Assembly: GCA_951801955.1 (NCBI GenBank)
Contig: CATOOV010000005.1
Location: 1 to 64,000, forward strand
From: an uncultured Lachnospiraceae bacterium
GTDB taxonomy: Bacteria; Bacillota; Clostridia; Lachnospirales; Lachnospiraceae
DNA length: 64,000 bases
Direction: 5' to 3'
Under the pieces are notes generated by a model. The model did not search any database, had not been told where the DNA came from, and saw only the letters and a list, made by a program, of their open reading frames with translations. A program made the translations under genes and the position numbers. Of this stretch, positions 18,753 through 26,332 are shown in pieces. Positions within the stretch are counted from its first letter, which is position 1, and every line of letters starts with the position of its first letter.

Positions 18753-19067
18753 GATTCGGGTGTCAAAAGGTGGTTTTCAAAAGGAATATTGGCAAATTGC
18801 ACAAATGGATGCAAAACGTTGCGACTTGTCCTGACAGTTAGAATTTCTTTGTGTTCTGTTTTTGAAACAGCAATTTCCAAACACGATGTTTGGAAAAGGC
18901 TGATCTGAGCCATGGATGGCGAATATCAGCCGGTTGCGTAAATTTGCCATTCTTGTTTATCGAAACACTTAGAAATTCTTCTGTCTGGGACACTCGAAAC
19001 AACATTTGCATTTCTTTGTGCAATTTGTCAAGAAAGTTTTTAGGAACCACCTTTTGACACCCGAATC
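18753..19067. repeat. 315-bp interspersed element with 23-bp terminal inverted repeats
   Basis: The two ends are perfect inverted repeats of 23 bases, starting GATTCGGGTGTCAAAAG (18753-18775 and 19045-19067). The interior contains the palindrome TTTCCAAACA / TGTTTGGAAA. A 58-bp hairpin at 24491-24545 has related ends (GGTGTCAAAAGATGGTT), and the interior resembles 35685-35812. No transposase is present, so this looks like a non-autonomous MITE-like or structured repeat. The minus-strand frames inside it (18728-19050) are not genes. Confidence 0.75.
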
Positions 19068-19217
19068 TATATTAGGAAATTCCACCGAATTTCCTATATG
19101 ATAAAATAATATGCGCACACGCACAAGGGGAAAATATTGCTTCGCAATTGTGCTCGGCGCGGCACTGTATCCCCTTTGATATAATTTAGTTACTTGCCTC
19201 CTGTACTGGCGGAGCCT
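19068..19217. other. Gap after the JAMM peptidase with an unused ribosome binding site
   Basis: Just after the peptidase stop codon, the minus strand has ACAGGAGGCAAGTAA (about 19190-19204), a perfect Shine-Dalgarno sequence, but no start codon or frame of useful length follows. At 19070-19110 comes a TTTCCTATATG palindrome and then the 315-bp element. A small gene may once have followed here. Confidence 0.45.
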
Positions 19218-19634
19218 TCACCCATCTGATATAAGCGGCTCCTCCCATATCTGCCCGCCTTCCTCCACCCGAAATACAGTCAGTTCAGGCTCTTGTCCCA
19301 TCAAAGATAAAATCAAATAACGCAAACCCATATCATTCGCCAGGCGTATATCTTCTTTGGAAGGGCAGGAAGGGGAATTTGGATGTGAATGAAAATTTCC
19401 TAACAGAACAAAATCATGGGCTCGCATATCTTTTATCGCCGTAAACTGCTCTTTGGGATCCATAAAAAAATGTTCCCTGCCATGTTCCATATTCGTTAAA
19501 AAATACACTTTTTCCACATGGCAGTCCCCTCCATCCTTTGTACCTCCCAAAAGACCGCAGGCTTCTTCTGGGAGCCTCTGCCTGCAATATTTCACAATCA
19601 AATCATAATCCTGTTTCCTTAAATACAGCATCAT
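19218..19634 (-). CDS. JAMM/MPN+ metallopeptidase (M67 family, Mec/HcyD-like)
   Basis: A zinc peptidase of about 138 residues. The JAMM signature is complete: catalytic Glu in PEEACGLLGG (about residue 24), then GNFHSHPNSPSCPSKEDI. Bacterial members cleave an amino acid off the C-terminus of a ThiS-like sulfur carrier (Mec+ with CysO, HcyD with HcyS). The start is set at ATG 19634, or the adjacent ATG at 19631, because AGGAGG lies directly upstream; the longer frame from 19670 has no ribosome site and overlaps the E1 gene. It follows the E1 gene closely on the same strand. Confidence 0.85.
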   Translation of the reverse strand: MMLYLRKQDYDLIVKYCRQRLPEEACGLLGGTKDGGDCHVEKVYFLTNMEHGREHFFMDPKEQFTAIKDMRAHDFVLLGNFHSHPNSPSCPSKEDIRLANDMGLRYLILSLMGQEPELTVFRVEEGGQIWEEPLISDG

Positions 19635-19651
19635 CCCTCCTGACAGCGGTC

Positions 19652-20410
19652 CTAGGACGCTCCCCCACATACAGGGCAGTCTGGCACATGCACAGGAAGT
19701 TTTACGGTACGAAACTCCATTCTCAGTGCGTCGTATGTCAATAACTTCCCCACCAGCAAGTCGCCTGTTCCCAGCAGATACTTAACTGCCTCCATCGCCT
19801 GGAGGCTTCCAACCACTCCTGCCACTGCACCGACCACTCCTGCCTGCTTACAATTCGGCACTGTATGTTCTGGCGGTGGATTGCGGAATACACAGCGGTA
19901 ACAGGGTCCCTCCCCTGGTAAATACGTCATAAGCTGTCCTTGAAACCGCAGAATCCCTGCGTGGCAAAATGGCTTCTTCTCCAACACACATGTGTCATTA
20001 ATCAAAAATTTTGCTGGGAAATTATCAGTCGCATCCACAATAAAATCATAATCTGCAATCAATTCCATAATATTTTCATCGTTCACAAAAGTCTGGTACG
20101 CATGGACTGCGACATCTGGATTGATGTTTTGTATGGTTTCTTTTATGGAATGCACCTTTGGTTTCCCAATGTCACTTGTTCCATGTGCAATCTGCCTTTG
20201 GAGATTTGACAAATCTACCTCATCTGCATCTGCAATTCCAATCGTCCCCACTCCTGCCGCCCCAAGATACATGGCAACAGGGGATCCTAGCCCTCCGGCG
20301 CCAATAATTAAAACTTTCCCTTCCAGCAGCTTTCTTTGCCCTTGTGTTCCTACTTCCTGTAAAACCATCTGCCTGTGATACCGTGTTTTTTGTTCCTTGG
20401 TAAGCTCCAT
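19652..20410 (-). CDS. ThiF/MoeB/HcyF-type E1-like adenylyltransferase
   Basis: A 252-residue enzyme that adenylates the C-terminal glycine of a ubiquitin-like sulfur carrier. The ATP-binding motif GAGGLGSPVAMYLGAAGVG is at about residues 37-55, followed by DADEVDLSNLQRQ, DATDNF at about 125-130, and two zinc CxxC pairs (CYRC about 170, CPVC near the end). The same fold serves thiamine, molybdopterin and cysteine/homocysteine pathways. The neighbours metY, JAMM peptidase and rhodanese fusion favour homocysteine or cysteine synthesis here. No ThiS/CysO/HcyS-like carrier gene was found in the window. Confidence 0.88.
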   Translation of the reverse strand: MELTKEQKTRYHRQMVLQEVGTQGQRKLLEGKVLIIGAGGLGSPVAMYLGAAGVGTIGIADADEVDLSNLQRQIAHGTSDIGKPKVHSIKETIQNINPDVAVHAYQTFVNDENIMELIADYDFIVDATDNFPAKFLINDTCVLEKKPFCHAGILRFQGQLMTYLPGEGPCYRCVFRNPPPEHTVPNCKQAGVVGAVAGVVGSLQAMEAVKYLLGTGDLLVGKLLTYDALRMEFRTVKLPVHVPDCPVCGGAS

Positions 20411-20461
20411 CTTTTCTTCTCCTCTTTTTTCAACTTATCTATGATTCCTCTTTCTACCTCC

Positions 20462-21616
20462 TCAATATCCATCCAGAAAATGATGCAGCTCTCCATGAGC
20501 TTTGTAGGCAATGACAGTATTTAAATTTACATTTTCCACACTTCTGAAAATATTTGCCTCCACAAAGGGGTTCGTCTTTTTTAATTCTGCAATCAGCCGC
20601 TTAATTTCCATCCTCTTTGACAAATTCTGTCCTTCTGGTCCGCATGTGCTGCAGGCATCTGTAAACCGGCAGGCACACTGGAGAAAATACAGTTGATTGT
20701 AGTCCCGCCAATGTTTGATGTCCTCTTCGCGGATATAGTACATGGGGCGAATCAATTCCATCCCTTCAAAATTTGTACTATGCAGTTTTGGCATCATGGT
20801 CTGGACCTGACCGCCATATAACATCCCCATCAAAATAGTCTCAATCACATCATCATAGTGATGCCCCAACGCGATTTTATTGCAACCTAACTCTTTTGCT
20901 TTGTGATAGAGGTGTCCCCGCCGCATTCGGGCACAGAGATAACAGGGCGACTTTTCAACCTCATACACTGCATCAAAAATCTCTGTCTCAAATATGGTAA
21001 TGGGAATCTCCATAATCCTGGCATTATGTTCAATCACCTTGCGGTTTGCTTCACTGTAGCCTGGATCCATGACCAAAAAATTTAGTTCAAACGACACTTT
21101 CCGATGTTTTTGCAGTTCCTGGAACAATTTCGCCATTACCATGGAATCCTTTCCGCCTGAAATACAGACGGCAATCCGGTCTCCTTCCTGTACCAGCTTA
21201 TAATCCCGGACTGCTTTGGCAAACCGGGAAAAAAGCTGCTTATGGAATTTCTTGCGGATGCTCTTCTCAATCTCGGCGCCCCTCTGTTCTTTTCGGTTTA
21301 CAGATTCCTGCATCTGTGATATCAACCATCCATGATAACCGCCTTTTAATGAATATGCCTCAAATCCCTGCCTAACTAATTCCTCTGCCCTTTGACGGCT
21401 AAAAATCCCTTTGTTGCAATAAAGGATCAGTTTTTTATCCTTTGGAAACCCCTGTAACTTCTCTTTCCATTTCTCCTGGGAAACATGCAGCGCCTGTGGA
21501 ATCCCCCCATAAGACACGTCAAATTCCTCCCGGATATCCACCAAAAAGAAAGTACCTTCCCCCATCTTTTGTAAATCCTGGTATGTGATTTCCAGGTTTT
21601 CTGATTTAAGTTCCAT
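20462..21616 (-). CDS. Rhodanese - TtcA-like ATP-pyrophosphatase fusion
   Basis: A 384-residue two-domain protein. The N-terminal rhodanese domain (about residues 5-105) has the sulfur-carrying cysteine in LILYCNKGIFS (C67). The C-terminal PP-loop domain has CISGGKDSMV (about 151-160), then CYLC (C225, C228) and a later cysteine cluster, as in TtcA/TtuA proteins that bind an iron-sulfur cluster and thiolate tRNA or a carrier. The start at ATG 21616 is preferred because AGGAG lies about 10 bases upstream; the frame extends to 21673. The fusion suggests direct sulfur delivery. In this cluster it may supply sulfur to the carrier pathway; tRNA thiolation is the alternative. Confidence 0.82.
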   Translation of the reverse strand: MELKSENLEITYQDLQKMGEGTFFLVDIREEFDVSYGGIPQALHVSQEKWKEKLQGFPKDKKLILYCNKGIFSRQRAEELVRQGFEAYSLKGGYHGWLISQMQESVNRKEQRGAEIEKSIRKKFHKQLFSRFAKAVRDYKLVQEGDRIAVCISGGKDSMVMAKLFQELQKHRKVSFELNFLVMDPGYSEANRKVIEHNARIMEIPITIFETEIFDAVYEVEKSPCYLCARMRRGHLYHKAKELGCNKIALGHHYDDVIETILMGMLYGGQVQTMMPKLHSTNFEGMELIRPMYYIREEDIKHWRDYNQLYFLQCACRFTDACSTCGPEGQNLSKRMEIKRLIAELKKTNPFVEANIFRSVENVNLNTVIAYKAHGELHHFLDGY

Positions 21617-21814
21617 GCCACTTCTCCTGTGCATATTACGATTGACCTTTTCTTTTCCTTGTCCATTATACATGGAGAAGCAGCATTAAGCAAGAAACAT
21701 ATCTAAATCCCTTTATTTGCAGTTCCTCAAAGGCTTTCTCATTAAACAAAAAACAGTTCTGAATCCCTGTAATCCCCCACAGGCTTTTATCTCAATCAAA
21801 GTTCCACTTCCTAT

Positions 21815-23062
21815 TTAGTGAAAAGAAGGGTTCATCTGGTATACGCATAGGGTAATGGTTCCATCTTCGTTCCATAAAAAGGTTTCAATATAAACTTTTT
21901 CCTGCCCGCCAAAAATATTTTTCGCTTTTGCCATTCCCTCCTCATCTTTTTCTGAGAGCATCTCCACTGAAATTGTTGAGGAAGAACCCGCGCCATCTTC
22001 ACCAACCTGGTACTCATACGTAAGATTTCCCTCTGTATCTGGTGTCAATATCATTTCCTTTACAAGGCTGGCTTTCTTTTCAAAATCTGCCTTTTTCCAA
22101 TCACTGATTTCCTCTGAAACCCTTTCGAAAAAATCGTCTTCTTGGGACGTATTCGTTTTCTCCTCCTTTTGACCATCTTTTTTAGGAGAACGTTCTCCTG
22201 TTATATTCTCTTCTTCATCTTCTGCCCCATCTTCCTTCCACTTCATCTCCATCTCTCTGATGTAATCCTCGGCTGCCCGTTTATCTGCTTTCTTTTTCTC
22301 TAACGGCAGCGTAAACAAAGCATTGGTTCCTTGATACGATTCATTTCGGCTGATAGCGCCGCTTTCCTTGTCAAACTGATACGCCTCTGTGTTATAAAAT
22401 GTCCCATCACTGACACAAAGGAAAATTTCACGGTCTGCAAATATCTCCACATTATCGCACTCTGCAATCCGGTACTGGATTCCATCTTCTAGAATTTCAG
22501 AATAACAGCCATTCATAGTCACAATATTATACTGTGCTGGATCCAGCCCCTCAATCAACGGCGATATAAAAAATGGATCCTTGCCATAGCTTTCTTCACT
22601 GGTATCTGGTCTTGGCGTCCCATCTGTATGTTCAATTGCAGTTACCACATAAGTTCTGTCATCGTATACATTTCCTTGCCCATCCTGGCTGATAAATTCA
22701 CTCAAGCGCCTGCCAGAGACAATCCCAAGAAGTGTAATCCGATAATTGCCATACTCCTGGACTTCATGAACTGCCACTGCATCCTCACCGTTAAATGCTG
22801 CTGCCAACCCCTTGTCTTTTGTCACCTCTGCCACCTGCCCTGGGGTCAGGTATTTCCAAGCTGCGTATACAGTGAAAGAACCAACGGACAGTACCAATAC
22901 CGCAAGCGCTACCGCTGCCGGAATTCTTTTTCTTTTCTGTGTACCCATAATTTCTGCCTCCTTTTTCCAAGCTTTTTTTAATATCTCCTGATTTAATCTG
23001 TCATCTGGTTCTATTTTGGAAGAAAGGGCATATTTTAACAAATCATCCATATCATGTTTCAT
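21815..23062 (-). CDS. Membrane-anchored partner of the ECF sigma factor (anti-sigma-like)
   Basis: A 415-residue protein whose start overlaps the end of the sigma factor gene by 11 bases, with GGAGG nine bases upstream. Residues 1-45 are cytoplasmic and charged; a single membrane segment (AAVALAVLVLSVGSFTVYAAW) spans about 48-68; the rest is extracytoplasmic, with an acidic low-complexity stretch around 275-310. This architecture is typical of Clostridial DUF4179-type anti-sigma proteins. The signal it senses is unknown. Tight coupling to the sigma gene is the main support. Confidence 0.75.
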   Translation of the reverse strand: MKHDMDDLLKYALSSKIEPDDRLNQEILKKAWKKEAEIMGTQKRKRIPAAVALAVLVLSVGSFTVYAAWKYLTPGQVAEVTKDKGLAAAFNGEDAVAVHEVQEYGNYRITLLGIVSGRRLSEFISQDGQGNVYDDRTYVVTAIEHTDGTPRPDTSEESYGKDPFFISPLIEGLDPAQYNIVTMNGCYSEILEDGIQYRIAECDNVEIFADREIFLCVSDGTFYNTEAYQFDKESGAISRNESYQGTNALFTLPLEKKKADKRAAEDYIREMEMKWKEDGAEDEEENITGERSPKKDGQKEEKTNTSQEDDFFERVSEEISDWKKADFEKKASLVKEMILTPDTEGNLTYEYQVGEDGAGSSSTISVEMLSEKDEEGMAKAKNIFGGQEKVYIETFLWNEDGTITLCVYQMNPSFH

Positions 23063-23582
23063 TGATCATAACCTCCAAATCTTTTTTCAGCAAGGCTCTT
23101 GCTTTGTGAAGCCGGCTTTTTACAGTTCCTTGAGGAATCCTCATAACCGTTCCGATTTCTTCTATCGAAAGTTGAAGGGTATAGAAAAGATACACAGGTA
23201 TGCGATATTTTTCGTCTAAATGTTCTACCGCCTTTCGCACTTGTTCCTTAAATTCCTTTTGAAGTATGGCATCTTCTGCAGAATTGCTTTTCTGTGGCAT
23301 TTCCTCTTGAATTGCTTCTTCTATCAAAGTTTGGGTTCCGGCAATTCTCTGACGCCAGGCAAATTTACGCCTTCGGTTTTTCCATATGCGCAATGCAACA
23401 GAAACCAGATAACTTTTGGGATTACGGTCAAAATCAAGACATTCCCCCAACTCCACCGCCTTTAGAAACGTATCTTGATAAAGATCCTCTGCCTCCTGGC
23501 GGTTTCTGGTAATCTGACTGCAAAATGTGTAAATATCTTTTCCATATTCTTGAATGCACTGTTCCAGTTGTATTCTGTTCAT
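23052..23582 (-). CDS. ECF-type RNA polymerase sigma factor
   Basis: A sigma-70 family factor of 176 residues. Region 2 includes QEAEDLYQDTFLKAVE (about residues 29-44). Region 4 has LSIEEIGTVMRIPQGTVKSRLHKARALLKK near the C-terminus, the -35-binding helix-turn-helix. The start is placed at ATG 23582, where GAGGAG lies four bases upstream; a longer frame to 23618 exists. Its partner membrane gene overlaps the 3' end. ECF factors of this kind usually drive their own operon in response to envelope stress. Confidence 0.9.
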   Translation of the reverse strand: MNRIQLEQCIQEYGKDIYTFCSQITRNRQEAEDLYQDTFLKAVELGECLDFDRNPKSYLVSVALRIWKNRRRKFAWRQRIAGTQTLIEEAIQEEMPQKSNSAEDAILQKEFKEQVRKAVEHLDEKYRIPVYLFYTLQLSIEEIGTVMRIPQGTVKSRLHKARALLKKDLEVMINET

Positions 23583-23761
23583 AATCTCCTCAATTCTGTG
23601 CCTTGCTTTGCCCTTCACCTATACATTGTAATAACTTTTATTTTGGTTCACAGAAAATATAAAAATTTTATTCCATAATGTTTCCTATTATTTTTAGACA
23701 ATTTTTGATATACTAATGAAATATCACATTCACTTTCCGTCAAATATGAACGTGATATTTA

Positions 23762-23938
23762 CTATTACTCAGGCGGTTAAATATCACAACAGAATTACGC
23801 TGAACAAATTTTCACATGCAAGACAAAAGATTGAGCTGCAGCGATTGATGAGGGTCTGCCCCGCTTTATCGGGTACAACGCAGCAGATGGAAATTTGGGC
23901 AAGTAAAATGTCGCGGTATTTAGCTGCCTGAATAATAG
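23762..23938 (+). repeat. 177-bp palindromic interspersed repeat (copy 1)
   Basis: The ends are imperfect inverted repeats (CTATTACTCAGGCGGTTAA and its partner ending GCCTGAATAATAG). The interior aligns along its length with the reverse complement of 56654-56816, sharing for example CAGATGGAAATTT. It lies 38 bases upstream of the carbonic-anhydrase-like gene, so it forms part of its leader. No coding capacity is evident. Confidence 0.8.
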
Positions 23939-23975
23939 TACCTAACACAACTGATCTTAAGAAAGGATAATGACA

Positions 23976-24470
23976 ATGCATACTCTGAAAGATCCCATCA
24001 TAGGAAAAAATGTTTTCATGGCTACCGGCGCCGTGGTCTGTGGTGATGTAACTTTAAAAGACAATGTTAATATCTGGTTTCACGCTGTTATCCGTGCAGA
24101 AAGTGGTTCCATCGTAATTGGAAAGGATTCCAACATTCAGGACGGATGCATCATCCATGTGGACCAGGGTGCAGACGTCACCATCGGAGAACAAGTCACA
24201 ATCGGGCATGGCGCAATTATCCATGGCTGTACCATTGGCGACTGCACACTAGTCGGCATGGGCGCCATCATCATGAATCATGCGGTAATCGGAAAAAACT
24301 GCATTGTTGCTGCTGGAGCCCTAGTCACGCAAAACACCATAATTCCAGACAACTCCCTGGTTCTTGGCAACCCTGCAAAAATAAAACGAACCGTTACAGA
24401 AGAAGAGATCTCCCATAACCGACAAAATGCAGAGACTTATTTGGAGGATGTAGCATATTATACCAGATAA
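23976..24470 (+). CDS. Gamma-class carbonic anhydrase-like hexapeptide-repeat protein
   Basis: A left-handed beta-helix protein of 164 residues (YrdA/PaaY/CaiE group). Hexapeptide repeats run from about residue 10 to 140 (IGKNVFMATGAVV, VTIGHGAIIHGCTIG). Three histidines in IIHVD, IGHG and IIHG form the expected zinc or iron site. Many members have carbonic anhydrase activity or are accessory acyltransferase-like proteins; the true activity is unknown. AAGGA lies eight bases before ATG 23976; an ATG at 23970 is also possible. It stands alone on the plus strand. Confidence 0.85.
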   Translation: MHTLKDPIIGKNVFMATGAVVCGDVTLKDNVNIWFHAVIRAESGSIVIGKDSNIQDGCIIHVDQGADVTIGEQVTIGHGAIIHGCTIGDCTLVGMGAIIMNHAVIGKNCIVAAGALVTQNTIIPDNSLVLGNPAKIKRTVTEEEISHNRQNAETYLEDVAYYTR

Positions 24471-24490
24471 TTCTCTACATTAATTGATCT

Positions 24491-24545
24491 AGGTGTCAAA
24501 AGATGGTTTTCGAAAAGGATTTTATCGAACCAACTTTTGACACCT
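24491..24545. repeat. Short hairpin related to the 315-bp element
   Basis: AGGTGTCAAAAGATGGTT and AACCAACTTTTGACACCT are near-perfect inverted repeats around a 19-base loop. The outer sequence is shared with the ends of the element at 18753-19067, so this looks like an internally deleted copy. It may also act as a terminator for the gene ending at 24470. Confidence 0.65.
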
Positions 24546-24800
24546 AAATTATGAATTAAAATTGCAGTGAATGGAATAATTTTATCCATTTCGCTTCAAA
24601 ATGATTTACAATTCCACTGTGACCAATATCCATTATTATGATTTTATCCACATCATCCTGTGTAAATAAAAAATCAAATAGAATAAAATTGCCACTTATT
24701 TCACTGTTTCAATTTTCATAAAATAATTACTCATCCTTTCCACTTAGATATGGGGTTATCATTCCACCACCTTCATTCCCAGCTTATTTTTTTGAAACCC

Positions 24801-24829
24801 TTGACATTCACAGAAAAATATGTTATATA
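24801..24829 (+). promoter_or_regulatory. Sigma-70 promoter of the gene at 24882
   Basis: TTGACA (24801-24806), a 17-base spacer and TATATA (24824-24829), 53 bases before the start codon. Between promoter and gene the motif ACAATAC or AATACA recurs several times, a possible operator. The 330 bases before this promoter hold no recognised gene. Confidence 0.7.
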
Positions 24830-24881
24830 CTTATAAATACATAACAATACAAAACAATACTTTTGCAAAGGAGAATTTTCT

Positions 24882-25442
24882 ATGGAATACACAATCCTAT
24901 CTTTGAGAAAGAATCCAAAGATACTTGGTTTATTTTTAAAGGGACAAGAATACCAGCCATCCGTCAGCCGAGTTGATTTTTTTAATCAAGCAATCGAACA
25001 TGCTTTGTCATCACAAAGCAATTGGAAAAACTTATCAGGCGTAACCCTTGACTATCCCAAAGTTGACGCTTCCACTCCTCAATTCTTCCAGCTTAAAGTG
25101 GATAAAAATAAATGGAACCGTATTGTAGATGAAATAAAAAACTCTTTTTATCCACCGCTTAAAAGGACCACCGCCCCATATGCAGTGAAGCTTGTCTTGA
25201 CAAGCTACTTGCAATATTTATCAAATATACAGAAAGGCTATAAAGAAAATGCAGCGGATCATCATATGGATGAAGCGAAAACCAGAGAAACAGAATTAAG
25301 CAAACCAGAGATGGCAAAAATTCTTTGCGAGATGATGCTTACGGATGAGTGCAAAGAAATTAGAGAAATCCGTAAGCTTATGTTGGATTGGAGGAACGAT
25401 ACAAATGGCAATGATAACAAACGTATTCAAAAGGAACAATGA
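24882..25442 (+). CDS. Unrecognised 186-residue protein
   Basis: A clean open frame with AAGGAG eight bases before the ATG and a consensus promoter. I do not recognise the family. The sequence is mixed charged and helical; the segment KRTTAPYAVKLVLTSYLQYL (about residues 94-113) resembles the YxxKLLLTNYLxYL pattern of small plasmid or ICE maintenance and DNA-binding proteins, but that is weak. It is AT-rich compared with flanking housekeeping genes and lies just left of the island at 25921-30166. Its end overlaps the next small frame by 38 bases. Confidence 0.55.
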   Translation: MEYTILSLRKNPKILGLFLKGQEYQPSVSRVDFFNQAIEHALSSQSNWKNLSGVTLDYPKVDASTPQFFQLKVDKNKWNRIVDEIKNSFYPPLKRTTAPYAVKLVLTSYLQYLSNIQKGYKENAADHHMDEAKTRETELSKPEMAKILCEMMLTDECKEIREIRKLMLDWRNDTNGNDNKRIQKEQ

Positions 25443-25658
25443 GGTACAGTCGTTAAATGATGCTTTTACAGCTTTAGTAAACTTAAACCCTAACGATAAA
25501 TATAAAAAGCAGAAAGCTGCTGGTTCCCTTGGCGGGTCATGTACATCTGGCTTTTTGAAGAGGCAAGGAAAGACCTACCAAAGAACAAGGTAGATGGATT
25601 TATGATAACAGCAAACACCTATGTACACATTGGATATGATGGAGTATTGTATGTTTAA
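25405..25658 (+). pseudogene. Small downstream gene, probably frameshifted
   Basis: A 62-codon frame starts at ATG 25405 with GGAGG eleven bases upstream and stops at 25593. A second frame (25539-25658) continues with natural-looking protein, including EEARKDLPKNKVDGFMITANT and a normal end. One frameshift near 25540 would join them into a protein of about 80 residues. It may be a decayed partner of the preceding gene. Function unknown. Confidence 0.45.
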
Positions 25659-25920
25659 TTTTTGAATAGTAAAATAAATTTTATATGTAAAATTTATTGC
25701 AACGCTCTTTTTAATGGTATAAAATATCTTTGATATATTTCATTTTTCTTGAAATACAAATTTAGAATTTACTTCAAATCCGCACCAAACTATGCTAATT
25801 TATGCAGATGTATGCAGAATTTGATTAAAATAAGCAAGAAAGGAAAATGCTCACAAAGCCAGTAAATACAAAGGTTTTGCAGAGATATGCAAGGTTATGC
25901 AAAATACGATAAAAATACTT
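25659..25920. other. AT-rich region left of the island with TATGCA repeats
   Basis: No gene. The motif TATGCA occurs repeatedly (about 25800-25900) beside the left attachment repeat, which is where integrase arm-binding sites would be expected. That role is inference. Confidence 0.35.
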
Positions 25921-25942
25921 TTCGTCTGCCACGGCAATATCT
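25921..25942 (+). repeat. Left attachment-site repeat (attL)
   Basis: A 22-bp sequence starting TTCGTCTGCC and ending GCAATATCT is identical to 30145-30166 inside the phosphatase gene. Flanking bases still encode IKILFVCHGNI, the phosphatase N-terminus, but the start codon position reads ACG and the frame ends quickly. This marks the original 5' end of the phosphatase gene, displaced by integration. Confidence 0.85.
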
Positions 25943-26131
25943 TGAAATGTTCCTGAAAAGTCTGTAAAATCAATGGTTTCACGGAAAATCAAGGCGCTTA
26001 CTATACCACTACTACACCATTTTTGAAAGAGCCTTGGAATGACAAAGTTAACAAAAAATCAATTTAGAAATTTTGTATAAATCTAAAATATATTGGATTA
26101 TGATGCAAATTGGACAGACACTGTCTATAAC

Positions 26132-26169
26132 AAAAAAAGGAATAAAGAGGTATTCTTATTCCTTTTTTG
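26132..26169. terminator. Bidirectional intrinsic terminator
   Basis: AAAAAAGGAATAA and TTATTCCTTTTTT form a stem with A- and U-tracts on both strands. It separates the left att region from the promoter of the P-loop gene. Confidence 0.75.
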
Positions 26170-26204
26170 TTGCAAAGAAGTAGCTAAACAAAGAAAATAT
26201 GAGA

Positions 26205-26310
26205 GTAATTTTTCAAAATATTCCTGTAAAACTATTGACAAGAAATATACGAAGTGTTATCTTAATCAAAGAAAGGGAATAATATACAAAAAATATTCTT
26301 GTAAATATCA
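26205..26310 (+). promoter_or_regulatory. Promoter of the P-loop gene, flanked by a direct repeat
   Basis: TTGACA (26235-26240), a 17-base spacer and TATCTT (26258-26263) lie 70 bases before the ATG. The sequence AAATATTCCTGTAAA just upstream and AAATATTCTTGTAAA downstream (about 26291-26307) form a direct repeat around the promoter, which could bind a regulator. Confidence 0.65.
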
Positions 26311-26332
26311 AAATAAGAGGGAGGAAAGTTTA

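Noticed and set aside
18728-19050. Two small minus-strand frames within the 315-bp element
   Set aside because: They overlap an inverted-repeat element, have no ribosome sites, and resemble 35625-35876 only because the repeat itself is shared.
26093-26332. 80-residue upstream extension of the P-loop protein
   Set aside because: It runs through a terminator hairpin and the TTGACA/TATCTT promoter, is Lys/Cys/Tyr-rich nonsense, and the ATG at 26333 has GGGAGGAAAG.
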